Origin: Syngnathus acus | Taxonomy: Eukaryota; Chordata; Actinopteri; Syngnathiformes; Syngnathidae | Direction of reading: 5' to 3' | Assembly: GCF_901709675.1 (NCBI RefSeq) | Contig: NC_051094.1 | Span: forward strand, 16,231,501-16,295,500 | DNA: 64,000 bases | In this document: positions 47,501 through 56,246 of the stretch, in pieces | Position numbering within the stretch: position 1 is the first letter of the stretch | How the letters are laid out: each line of letters opens with the position of its first letter | Notes under the pieces: model-generated | What the model saw: the letters and a program-made list of their open reading frames with translations, nothing else | Told to the model about the DNA's origin: nothing | Databases searched by the model: none | Position numbers and translations under genes: made by a program

Positions 47501-49427
47501 AGGCAATCAATGCAATACAGTTTGTGTAATCTTTTTTGAGACTGCCTTCTGCCCACATCATATTTTGTTCTCCTTGTAAGCAAACTGCTCCACTTGTCTC
47601 AAGATTGAAGGGTGCAGGCGGGGCTCCTGGGGTTGCTAATAGGCCATTTCAGTGGGCAATGCTTTGTTCATTGCTTTTCTTGAAAGTTTACTGTCGGGTG
47701 TCCTAATTCTGTTGAGGAAGCCTTTTAGTGGAGGCCAAATGTTCTGACACTGGGAAGCATATTTTGCTCCAGAATGCATTGTTAGTCTTGAGATCATTGA
47801 GTCATTAAATTGAAAGCTTGTGAGATTTGTCAAGAAGCTCCAGATTCATTTCTAACGCTTCTTTCTTGAGAAGCTTGGTGGATTATTTACATGCATTTCG
47901 GAAAGATCCAGTCACCAAGCTATTTAGTTACTTGTGTTTGTATTCTGGCTCGGTGAGGCACTGGGTAGCACGTCCGCCTCGCAGTTAGAAGGGTGCGGGT
48001 TCGATTCCACCTCCGGCCCTCCCTGTGTGGAGTTTGCATGTTCTCTCCGGGCCCGCGTGGGTTTTCTCCGGGCACTCCGGTTTCCTCCCACATCCCAAAA
48101 ACATGCTTGGTAGGCCGATTGAAGACTCCAAATTGTCCCTAGGTGTGAGTGCGAGTGCAAATGGTTGTTTGTCTCTGTGTGCCCTGCGATCGGCTAGCAA
48201 CCGGTTCAGGGTGTCCCCCGCCTACTGCCCGATGACGGCTGGGATAGGCTCCAGCGCTCCCGCGACCCCCGTGGGGACTAAGCGGTTCAGAAAATGGATG
48301 GATGGATGTTTGTATTCTTTCTTTAACAAATGGCAGCAATAATGTTTTCCATCTAGGGATGCACAGTACGTACTGTATGTACGAGGGAGAATGGTATTGT
48401 TATCTACAGTAAACGTCTGTGTATATTATGAGTCATCCAGGTTATGGTAATCTGCAAACGTTGAATCGAGGCAAGTGGAGAGTTCTTGAAAGAGTTTCAA
48501 CAAACAAGAAGATTCCAGGGGCCTCATATTCAAAGGCAGCGCCTTGCATGGCAGCAGCCTCCCACTGGTGAAATATCCTAATTTTGTTGTATACCAGTTG
48601 TACATTGACAGGAAAGGCATTCTTCTTCTCTTCTTCTTCTTCTTCAAAGATTTTATCCACAAATATGGCGTACAGCCGAATCCGCCAAAAAACGTGCAAA
48701 AAAAAAGCAGATTCATTAATCTGTGAATATGCATGATTCCAAGCACATTCCTTTCGTACGTCTCAATCAATGCAGAAATGTTTAAGTACCAGGAACCACC
48801 CTCTCCGCGCTCCTATATATTCATATGCAAAATTGTATGAACAGGGCCTGTCGGTGGGAATAATCACTCTGCTTGATCAGATAATCGGATTATCAAGGCA
48901 TGAGTCACCAATGAAGAAAAAAAAAAGCAACTTCACAGAATGTGATCTGGAAACACTGGTGACTGTTGAAGCCAGGCTTGAACATGTAGGGTTCTAAAAT
49001 GGGTTGACTGACCAGTTTTTTAGCTCAGTGGTCAATGCTCTGCGCTCCCAAACAGGAACGTGGCTGATCCCTGAGCTGGGTTGACATTGCAAGAATAAGA
49101 ATTGTTTGTTTTCATTTTATGCATTGTACTGTATTTGTATTAGACAGCTGATATTGAGCCTCGAATATTAGCAAAAATTGGCAGCATATAGTTTACCTTT
49201 GCGGTTCATCCCCATTTGCAGACACTTGAGTAGGCGGCAATACTGGCAGCGGTTCCGTTGCTTGCGTGACATCTCACAGTTCTTGTCCCTGCTGCATCGG
49301 TATACGCGCTTGTTGCAAATGCTGCGCTTGAAGAAACCCTTGCAGCCTTCACAGGAGATGATGCCATAGTGCAGGCCTGTGGCTCGATCTCCACAGATAA
49401 GGCAAGTACGTTGCTCAGCTGGATCAT
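38415..49427 (-). CDS. nr6a1: nr6a1, germ cell nuclear factor GCNF (5' exon(s) missing)
   Basis: Orphan nuclear receptor that represses through DR0 elements (AGGTCAAGGTCA), silences pluripotency and germ-cell genes, and controls trunk axial development. The eight coding exons are 49427-49197, 46251-46196, 45401-45241, 44349-44119, 41294-41040, 39114-38993, 38908-38756 and 38545-38415. All have GT/AG borders and agreeing phases, and together give about 445 residues. Order: C4 zinc-finger DBD (P-box CEGCKG), C-terminal extension [17 protein letters not shown], serine-rich hinge, and an LBD with [20 protein letters not shown] and [20 protein letters not shown], very close to mammalian NR6A1 as I recall it. 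The N-terminal region before DDPAEQRT is not in hand. Confidence 0.95.
38756..38908 (-). CDS. nr6a1: nr6a1 LBD exon (helices 9-11 region)
   Basis: Acceptor TTCCTGCAG, donor GTAAG. The 153-bp exon reads [20 protein letters not shown] followed by [20 protein letters not shown] and ends RCIAG, with the Gly codon split across the junction. Very close to mammalian NR6A1. Confidence 0.95.
38993..39114 (-). CDS. nr6a1: nr6a1 LBD exon
   Basis: Two acceptors lie 6 bp apart (CCTCAG and TTTCAG). The upstream one, used here, gives [19 protein letters not shown], which keeps the FS residues of mammalian NR6A1 (RFSDEGMEV). The downstream one would delete two codons and also stays in frame, so a NAGNAG-like choice is possible. 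Donor G|GTACC; the exon ends KAINFLNQD. Confidence 0.93.
41040..41294 (-). CDS. nr6a1: nr6a1 LBD exon (helices 3-6)
   Basis: Acceptor GTACCTAAG, donor GTGAGC, 255 bp. It encodes [20 protein letters not shown], then [20 protein letters not shown] and [19 protein letters not shown], ending [11 protein letters not shown]. This is the most conserved block of the NR6A1 LBD. Confidence 0.96.
41447..41640 (+). mobile_element. Unclassified dispersed element, copy 2
   Basis: AGAGGTGGCCGTTCTGTCCC to TTTTGGCACACTAACACATAA matches 10782-10985 in the same orientation with moderate divergence. It lies in the nr6a1 intron upstream of the exon at 41040-41294. No terminal partner was seen. Confidence 0.5.
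42224..42574 (-). mobile_element. Full-length SINE with 12-bp target duplication
   Basis: Flanked by GCTAAAAATAAT at 42212-42223 and 42575-42586. On the minus strand it runs from the tRNA-like head with B box GGTTCGATTCC to a short (GGAT)n tail. Inserted in an nr6a1 intron in the same orientation as the gene. Confidence 0.92.
43607..43643. repeat. (TA)n microsatellite
   Basis: About 37 bp of AT alternation with one ACG interruption, in an nr6a1 intron. Confidence 0.9.
44119..44349 (-). CDS. nr6a1: nr6a1 hinge/LBD start exon
   Basis: Acceptor TTTTCACAG, donor GTGAGA, 231 bp. It reads [20 protein letters not shown], then [20 protein letters not shown], ending TPMLIEDG. This is the mammalian RSVELNG...TPMLIEDGY block with moderate change in the middle. 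Confidence 0.95.
44420..44671 (+). mobile_element. L2-like LINE 3' end, 5'-truncated
   Basis: It matches the 3' end of the LINE at 12660-15238: TGTACTTTTGCGCT, TTGTTACCGTGGGATAGTAGG, GAAATTGACAATAAAGCAG and ACTTTGACTTT. It is antisense to nr6a1 and ends only about 70 bp upstream of the splice acceptor of the exon starting at 44349. Confidence 0.85.
45241..45401 (-). CDS. nr6a1: nr6a1 hinge exon
   Basis: Acceptor CGTTTTAG, donor GTGAGT, 161 bp. It reads [20 protein letters not shown], then [20 protein letters not shown], ending STLSS. Rich in Ser/Asn, as in mammalian NR6A1 ([15 protein letters not shown]). Confidence 0.95.
45590..45630. repeat. (GT)n with GC interruptions
   Basis: GAGTGAGTGTGTGTGTGTGT followed by GCGCGTGTGCGTG, a short purine-pyrimidine alternating tract in an nr6a1 intron that could adopt Z-DNA. 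Confidence 0.85.
46196..46251 (-). CDS. nr6a1: nr6a1 exon: DBD C-terminal extension (56 bp)
   Basis: Acceptor CCACATAG, donor GTAAAA. A small exon encoding [19 protein letters not shown] (first Ala codon split), the T/A-box extension that contacts DNA next to the zinc fingers. In line with phases on both sides. Confidence 0.95.
46998..47342. mobile_element. hAT non-autonomous element, copy 2
   Basis: CAGGGGTTTTCAACTGG to CCAGTTGACAATCACTG, with target duplication TAGTAGGT / TAGTAGGC (46990-46997, 47343-47350). 345 bp and homologous throughout to 24774-25116. Lies in the nr6a1 intron between exons 46196-46251 and 49197-49427. Confidence 0.85.
47947..48306 (+). mobile_element. Full-length SINE with perfect 12-bp target duplication
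   Basis: The duplication TGTTTGTATTCT is at 47935-47946 and 48307-48318. The head has an A-box-like TGGGTAGCACG and B box GGTTCGATTCC; the body is intact; the tail is GGATGGATGGA. The best reference copy of the family in this window; inserted in an nr6a1 intron, antisense to the gene. Confidence 0.95.
49197..49427 (-). CDS. nr6a1: nr6a1 exon: complete zinc-finger DNA-binding domain
   Basis: Acceptor CCTCTGCAG, donor G|GTAAAC, 231 bp. It begins within an Asp codon, then [76 protein letters not shown]. All eight zinc-binding cysteines and the P-box CEGCKG are present. Both fingers lie in one exon. Confidence 0.97.
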
Positions 49428-50964
49428 CTGCAGAGGTTCAATGAAAATACAGAAAAAACATAGTCACTCTCTACTATGAGGATTTTGCTGCCCCAAATAT
49501 TTGACGTAGAAATATGTGGGTGCAAAAACCTTCCAGGCAGAAGTTTTTAATTAGGATTTTGGGGGTAGTTGGGGCTTAAGTGCTAGCTGGGCGCTGGCTA
49601 ATCTTGTGGGATGTTAAGCTACAACTCTCATATTGTAAAAGTGGGGGTGTAATCAGCACAGGGACATAAAGCATGTCTTGTGCATATTTTACTCAGGAGC
49701 TTTGATGAAGATTTGTTGACACTTTGCAGCTTCACCTTTCTTTGCTCCAAACAACAGCCATGATTATCACATGAACATGCAACAACCTCAGAAATTAAAT
49801 AGCCAGGCATGAAGTAAACATTGTTTATCCGCATATTATTTCATGGTATTTTGCTGGTACATGTGTACAGCGGTGAAACATTCAGCCATTAAGATGGCAG
49901 GACTTTGAAGCTGATATTTGGAGCAGCAGAGAATTAAGAGTGGATTAAAGAGAAACACATCAGAGACTGCAGTCTGCTGAAGAAACTTATATACTCAGGT
50001 GGTCTGAAAATGTTACGACAGCAGTTTGGGGAAGCTGTCAAAAAGCTTTTCTTAATCCCCCCGCCCCATTTATCGTCATGCTACATAATGCATTCAACAA
50101 AAAAACAGATTTCTCGAGGAGCACATCCTGAAAGCTGTTATAACATGAATATTGCTAAATATCATCACAGTGCGGCAGGTGAGTTGATTGAATTGCAGCA
50201 CTACTGTAATTGCTGCACCACACTCTGTAATGCTGTCATTTTTTTTTTTATTTCATTCATTACACTCATTATGATTCTTCAAGGGGGGATCAACTTGCAT
50301 ACTGCTGCAACACGCAGCCAACCAGATGACGCACATGCAGACATGCAAAGAGACAGCAAAGTGAAAAGGGAGCTGAATCCATTGTTCCCCCGCTATATTG
50401 CAGTTCACCTTTTGTGGCCTCGCTCTTTCTTGAATCTTTGGGGGCTGTCAGCGTATCATGCTTTTATTGATGTATTTTACAGAGTAGGGATGGTAAATGG
50501 CAAATAAAGTGCACTGATATAGTGCTTTTATCGACACCATGGTGCACATAGTGATTTACAAAGTCTCACATTCACACATCCATGAACATGCACTGTGTTC
50601 TGACACAGCATGTCCCAATTTGGAGCTGCTACGGCGCGCACCAGCACCAATAACCAAACGACACCATTATGTTTGGAATTTCAGGCTGCTATTCTAATGT
50701 GCTGTTGAATCAGTCAGTCGAGGTGTATAAGCCAGATAGTGAACCGTCCTCTGTCACGGTTAGGGTCTTTGTTGACAGCAGCAAATTTTTGCAGGGTATC
50801 TTTCTACATCAAAAGGGAAATGTTCAGTTCATATATGTTAATTTCTTCGCATTCTCATGCTATATGCCAGTTCTGCAGCGATAGGGGGATCGAGTCATGT
50901 GACTTGAGTTGATTGAGACTTGAGTTGCTATTTTTATGGCTCTTGTGGAACAAATGACATGACT

Positions 50965-51736
50965 TACCGTATTTTCTGCACCATAAGGCGCACTTACAAG
51001 CCTTTAATTTTCTCAAAAAATGAAGGTGCGCCTTTTAATAAGGTGCACCTATTTTGTGGACCGAATTCCAAAATCTGTAAAGTTGTTTTGTATGGCTTTC
51101 GCCACACAAAGACGTAATATACTGGCGTAATATGTAGACCCAATGAAACAATCAGGACATTACGTTTTATGTTGATCGGGGCAGAAAACCAACCAGAGGA
51201 CTGTACGTAATATGTAGGGCAGGGGTGTCAAACTCCTTTCCTCGGGGGCCGAATCCCTACATGTTTTCCAAGTTTCCCTTGTTAAACACACCTGATTCAA
51301 ATGACCAGTTCGTCCTCACTTTCAGCAGGAGCCTGATTAATTGAATCAGGTGTGTTTAACGAGGGAAACTTGGAAAACATGTAGGGATTCGGCCCCCAAG
51401 GAAAGGATCTTGACACCCCTGATGTAGGGTATGTACCTCGGTTTGTGCAAAGCAAACAGCATTAGGACCCTCTAAAATGGCATCGACAAAGAGACATGTT
51501 TACGAGGCACAACTCAGGTTTTCTGGAAAGCCAGGATCATTACGAAAAAATAACATGACAACGACAAGACAATGACAAGAGGGAACTTGTCATGTTTAAT
51601 GGCGAACTCGCCCAACTGTTTAATTTGGATAGAGAAGATGGGGACTTTGAATGATTTGCATAATAATATAAATTAACAATGCAATTGAGTCTGCGCCTTT
51701 TAACCCGAAGCATCTTATGGTGGGGAAAATACGGTA
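50965..51736. mobile_element. DNA element with TTACCGTATTTTC-type ends, hosting a nested MITE
   Basis: The left end TACCGTATTTTCTGCACCAT followed by AAGGCGCA is mirrored at the right (TACCGTATTTTCCCCACCAT followed by AAGATGC as reverse complement). The length is 772 bp including the nested hAT MITE at 51220-51421. A 3-bp ACT flanks both sides, too short to classify the element. No transposase frame. Confidence 0.7.
51220..51421. mobile_element. hAT foldback MITE with perfect 8-bp target duplication
   Basis: It runs from CAGGGGTGTCAAACTCC to TTGACACCCCTG, flanked by ATGTAGGG (51212-51219, 51422-51429). The arms are nearly perfect inverted repeats of about 85 bp (for example GGCCGAATCCCTACATG and its complement), so a single strand folds into a long hairpin. 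Inserted in the element at 50965-51736, hence younger than it. Confidence 0.92.
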
Positions 51737-51786
51737 ACTTGGGACTTGATACCCAAGTGGCATATTCTGCCGCTTACACTTTAGTC

Positions 51787-52000
51787 CCGGGGTGGGCAAT
51801 TCCGGTCCTCGAGGGCCGGTGTCCTGCATGTTTTCTATGTCACCCTGTTGCAACACACCTGATTCAAACGGTCAGATAATTAGCAAGGTCTGCAGAAGCT
51901 GGATAACAATCCTGATCATTTGAATCAGGTGTGTTGCAGCAGGGAGACCTATAAAACATGTAGGACACCGGCCCTCGAGGACCGGAATTGCCCACCCCTG
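51787..52000. mobile_element. Second hAT foldback MITE with perfect 8-bp target duplication
   Basis: It starts CCGGGGTGGGCAATTCCGG (canonical CAGGGG with one change), ends CCGGAATTGCCCACCCCTG, and is flanked by CTTTAGTC (51779-51786, 52001-52008). The long inverted arms include CCTCGAGGGCCGGTGTCCT. Related to the MITE at 51220 by the shared ACACACCTGATTCAA centre. Confidence 0.93.
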
Positions 52001-52176
52001 CTTTAGTCAATTACATACACGCATTACTTACACACTTTCAAATTGCGCGGATTCTCTCGTCAAGGCTTCTGAAACACCCCCCTGCGTAATCAGTGAAAAT
52101 GCACGTGGCCATCGCAGAGGCGTGACCCAACAAACCGCGATCAGACAAGTGGCACAATAGTAGACAGTAGTAACAA

Positions 52177-52396
52177 TGAAAACATGCTTGGTAGGCTGAT
52201 TGAAGACTCCAAATTGTCCCTAGGTGTGAGTGCGAGTGCAAATGGTTGTTTGTCTCTGTGTGCCCTGCGATTGGCTGGCGACCGGTTCAGGGTGTCCCCC
52301 GCCTACTGCCCGATGACGGCTGGGATAGGCTCCGGCACTCCCGCGACCCCCGTGGGGACTAAGCGGTTCAGAAAATGGATGGATGGATGGATGGAC
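52177..52396 (+). mobile_element. SINE, 5'-truncated
   Basis: It starts at AAAACATGCTTGGTAGGC inside the body and runs to the (GGAT)n tail at 52377-52396. Nearly identical to the matching part of 47947-48306. Confidence 0.9.
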
Positions 52397-52448
52397 GCAC
52401 ACGATCACAGCAACATACTCAGTCGATATCAGCAACCTTTAACTTACT

Positions 52449-52562
52449 GCTGCGCACAAGAGAATGGGTATAATGTCTAGACCCCGAATTTAAGAAGACC
52501 CCTACTTTTTCAGTCTTATTTCAATGCAAAAAGCATCGTCTTTTATTCGGGCCAGTACGGTA
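52449..52562 (-). mobile_element. End fragment of the GTCTTATTCGGGCC...TACGGTA element family
   Basis: The inverted match to 22533-22620 includes GGTATAATGTCTAGACCCC, TTTTTCAGTCTTATTTCAAT and GCATCGTC, and it ends ATTCGGGCCAGTACGGTA. Only one end is present. Confidence 0.65.
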
Positions 52563-52750
52563 TACTAAATTATTCTAAATTATATCATTTCTACTTCGCG
52601 GATTTCTATTTTTTGCGGGTGGTTCTGGGACACATCTCCCATGATAAACGAGGGATCAATGTAGTACATATAAATATGTAGATGTGTCCAACTTAATATC
52701 ACTATAACTATTTAAAACTAACAGTAGGCAATACTGTTTCTTCTAACTGC

Positions 52751-53582
52751 ATGGGAATGACGTTTTGTTCGTCGTGTGACAGCCTTTGGCCAGTTGTGCA
52801 AGAAGGGTATGTGTACAGTGTGGCTACCTTGACGCTCACGGGGACCTTGATGAACTTTAACCCAATCAACGGAAGTTGTCAAAAGTGCCAACAGCAGCCT
52901 TTGTTTTACTTTTCAACATACGAACAGAGTCATGGCCAGTAAGTTATTATGCATGTACATCTGCTAAGGTAGACTTTAAATATTAGGTAACATTAGCTTG
53001 TCATGTTAGCAGGTAAATTAAAGTAATATAGAGCCACAGGTCAGTCACATTTTTTACCAAATATGCACCTGCAAATCTAGACTTTAGATAATATTTTATG
53101 TTAGCTAGCCATATCAACATCTGACCTATATTGTTTTTGTTTGTGAAACGCGTCGAACAGAATAGATGCTTTTTTTGTGGTTGCTGATGTATCTTTTTTT
53201 ACCACGTAGAAAACAGTTATGGAATAACAACAGCATTATTCACACAGTACATTTTTTTTATTGATTACGTACCGGTTTCCTACTAACATTATTTTTGAAT
53301 ATTCAATTTCAAATGTGTAATTTTTTAACACACCAAGGATTTATCTTGATTTACGTAGTTTTAAATGCAATCCCTGATGAGTCATTTTGTCCTTTAAAAA
53401 ATTGGCAGGCTACAACACCAGTCTATAGTTTTTCAATTACTGATCAAAGAAAATTTAAGTTGAGATTCGTCAGTCGTGAATTTAAACATCCCGGTTCATT
53501 TCACGTGTTTATAGATTGTGACACATCTGCAGACAGGGGCACTGATAGTGCCCGGATGGCCACAGCTGGAATTACAAGCTAA
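52751..53582 (+). pseudogene. Two unidentified exon-like open frames (possible gene fragment)
   Basis: The first frame (52751-52942) reads MTFCSSCDSLWPVVQEGYVY and later GSCQKCQQQPLFYF. CxxC pairs resemble a zinc ribbon, and the frame ends at a strong donor CCA|GTAAGT at 52940. The second (about 53409-53580) follows TTGGCAG and reads ATTPVYSFSITDQRKFKLRF, then VSREFKHPGSFHVFIDCD. Composition looks protein-like, but I do not recognise a family, and no further exons or promoter were found. It could be a captured or retained fragment in the nr6a1 intron, or chance. Confidence 0.25.
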
Positions 53583-53612
53583 CCAATACGGAAGCACGGC
53601 AGCCTCTAAGTC

Positions 53613-53963
53613 CATCGATCCATCCGTCTATTTTCTGTACCGCTTGTCCCCACGCAGTGTGCTGGAGCCTATCCCAGCAGTTATCGGGCAGTAGGCGGGG
53701 GACACCCTGAACCGGTTGCCAGCCAATCGCAGGGCCCACAGAGACAAACAACCATCCGCACGTACGCAAACCTACGGGCAATTTGAAGTGCTCAATCAGC
53801 CTACCATGCACGTTTTTGGGATGTGGGCGTGCCCAAACAAAACCCACGCAGGCACGGGGAGAACATGCAAACTCCACACAGGGCGGGCCAGAGGTGGAAT
53901 CGAACCGGCAACCTCTGAACTGTGAGGGGGAACTGCTCACCAGTGCGCCACCGTGCCCCCGCT
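53613..53963 (-). mobile_element. Full-length SINE with 10-bp target duplication
   Basis: CCTCTAAGTC flanks both sides (53603-53612, 53964-53973). On the minus strand it has the tRNA-like head with B box GGTTCGATTCC and the body, with a decayed tail (CGATGGA). Confidence 0.9.
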
Positions 53964-54281
53964 CCTCTAAGTCACGCTAAAATATAAATTCACAGCTAAC
54001 TTATAATCACGGTAAAAAGTCGATTTACGGCAGGCCAAGAATTCCTCGCTCCATTAATTGACCAAGCAGAGCACAGCACAAAAATTGCTCACTAGACGAA
54101 CATTTTGTAGACAACATCAATCTTCAGTGGCGGAAGTCTATCCTCATTTACAATTGCAAGTGTGGTAGAGACGATTACAGACGATCGCAATTTGCAAAAC
54201 AATTGACAAAACACACTTACACACACATGCACGCACACACAAATCCAACTCACGGAAATGTTTTGTGCATAAGGTTTAACG

Positions 54282-54956
54282 TAGGGCTGCTCGATTATGG
54301 GTAAAAATCATAATCACGATTATTCTGTTCGATATTGAAATCACGATTATTTACTCTGTTATGTTTCTGAAATTGGAAAAGCATTTAATGAACATGTTTG
54401 GAACAGTATTTATTGAATATTGAAAAAAACCCATCCTGTCTCCCACGGGGGGTCGTCGCGCGACATGAGCTTTCATCAAATGGAGCGTCTGTCATCGTGC
54501 CGTGCCAATCTTCATGACCGGGATTGCCAGATTCTTTTCACCCTCTATTTAAGCCTCATTTACAGTGTGTTTAGCGAGGTTTTATTTTGAAGTCTAAGAA
54601 GAGAAAACCTGGCATCCTTTCAAATTCATCCATCCGTTCAAAACCATTCAATGGCCCCAAAATGAGCACATACACAAAAACGTCCACGGAGTAAAAATGC
54701 ATTACGTTCAGTTCACGTTCGTCCAATATATGAACAAGTTAATAAACTTTCGTTCATTGAACGCGTTCGGGTACAACACTGCCTGTTAAATATGGCCTGG
54801 AGCTCCACTCTCCACACACGTGGGGGCGTCCCGGTTGAGTTGCGCATGCACGTCTCAGAACGAAAACACCAAATAATCGTTTGTCCTCGATTAAATGAAT
54901 TTTTCGTCTGGAGCCAAAATTGTGATTGATTAAATTCGATTAATTGAGCAGCCCTA
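54282..54956. mobile_element. hAT non-autonomous element, TAGGGCTGCTCGATTA family
   Basis: The left end TAGGGCTGCTCGATTATG and right end TTAATTGAGCAGCCCTA are inverted repeats. The target duplication is GTTTAACG / GTTTAATG (54274-54281, 54957-54964). 675 bp, no transposase recognised. Confidence 0.85.
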
Positions 54957-54967
54957 GTTTAATGTGC

Positions 54968-55022
54968 TGCGATTGGCTGGCAACTGGTTCAGGGTGTCCC
55001 CCGCCTACTGCCCGATGACATA
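54968..55022 (+). mobile_element. SINE fragment
   Basis: GCGATTGGCTGGCAACTGG, then TTCAGGGTGTCCCCCGCC, to GCCCGATGAC: an internal 55-bp piece of the SINE family directly beside the hAT element. Confidence 0.85.
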
Positions 55023-55974
55023 TTGCTTTTTATCACAAGTAGCGGAAACCTGATTGTGTCTGTGGTCAAAAGTTCATCTGATCAAACACCATGGAGCACT
55101 GTTGCGCCATTAATCATCAACAACCATCTTGAATACTCAAACGAACATGCTACTGTTTTAAAAACGTTGCAGAATAGCAGCACGTGAATAAGTAGCAGGC
55201 TAAGCCTTTCTGAGACAAGACAGAGGTAGGTAGTTAATAGAAAGTTCATGTATTAAAGCTAATTAGAAAGAGGCTGACTGGGGGTGTTTTTATAGTAGAA
55301 GGGCACATGGTATTAAGTCTCTTGAATGGGGAATCGAGGCCTTCTAACGCCCAGAGACAGATTACTATTTTAAAAGGTGTGTGGTTGAAATTTGCTGCTT
55401 GCAGAGAGGTGCTGGTATAGCAATATTATGTGAGATAATGGGGCACCGCACAGTGAAGACAGCCAGCGATTAGAATGTATCTATGTTGGAGATTAACACG
55501 ATATAGAAGAGGTTAAGATGACTGTCAGAAGAAGTGAGAACTAACTTTGTGAATCTCTCTCCCTAGACTACTTTTTAATCTTTAATACAAATAGTTACAT
55601 ACAAAATAATGAAGACCAAGCTGCCTTTTGAAAATGTTACATATGGAGGCAGGGATAAAACAGGACTTGAAATAACATGACACCAGAGACCAATATGTTA
55701 TAGTTTTTAAAGATTCTCCTGCAGCATATTAACTGGGAAAATAGAAGAAAGATAGATAGAAGATAGAAGAAACATGCATACCAGTTCCACATGTCATAAA
55801 GACAGCCTGTACACAATACCCATTGCATTTGAGGCTTTTTTTTTCATTTTGCAGGAAGCTCAATATGAGAATAGCACATTTTTAATTGATTGAGGTTTTT
55901 CCATTGATTTTAATGGACGTTTACGCGTCTCAGTTTCAGTTTGTTGAGATATGTGAAACGTTAGCAAGTAGAAA

Positions 55975-56180
55975 GCAGCTTAGATTTAAATTGAAATTAT
56001 TAATCAATTGATTATGAAAATCAATAATTAATTATTGATTAATTTGACATCAATTCATTATCAAAAATATTATTTTATTATAATTATATATACCTCTATA
56101 CACACACACACACATATATATATATGTAATTATAATTTGATAATTGATTAGTTTAATCATTTAATTGTTGCAGCTCGAAA
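55975..56180. mobile_element. Probable hAT MITE, GCTGCAAC family
   Basis: The right end TTAATTGTTGCAGCTC and left AGCAGCTTAGATTTAAATTG enclose AT-rich repeats of AATCAATTGATT words and a CA/TA microsatellite. Arms decayed; no target duplication identified. Confidence 0.4.
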
Positions 56181-56246
56181 CTCAATCAGTCATTTCAGGA
56201 ATACAAGAAAGACATGTTGCACCAAACAAAAGGGGATAGACTAGAG

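Noticed and set aside
47947-48070. A tRNA gene (A box and B box visible)
   Set aside because: The tRNA-like region lacks a cloverleaf and is followed by the SINE body, a (GGAT)n tail and a target duplication. It is a SINE head.
48442-48770. Minus-strand frames of 85 and 114 codons in the nr6a1 intron
   Set aside because: No homology recognised, an internal poly-Lys/Glu run from a CTT repeat, and no splice sites that fit nr6a1 phases.
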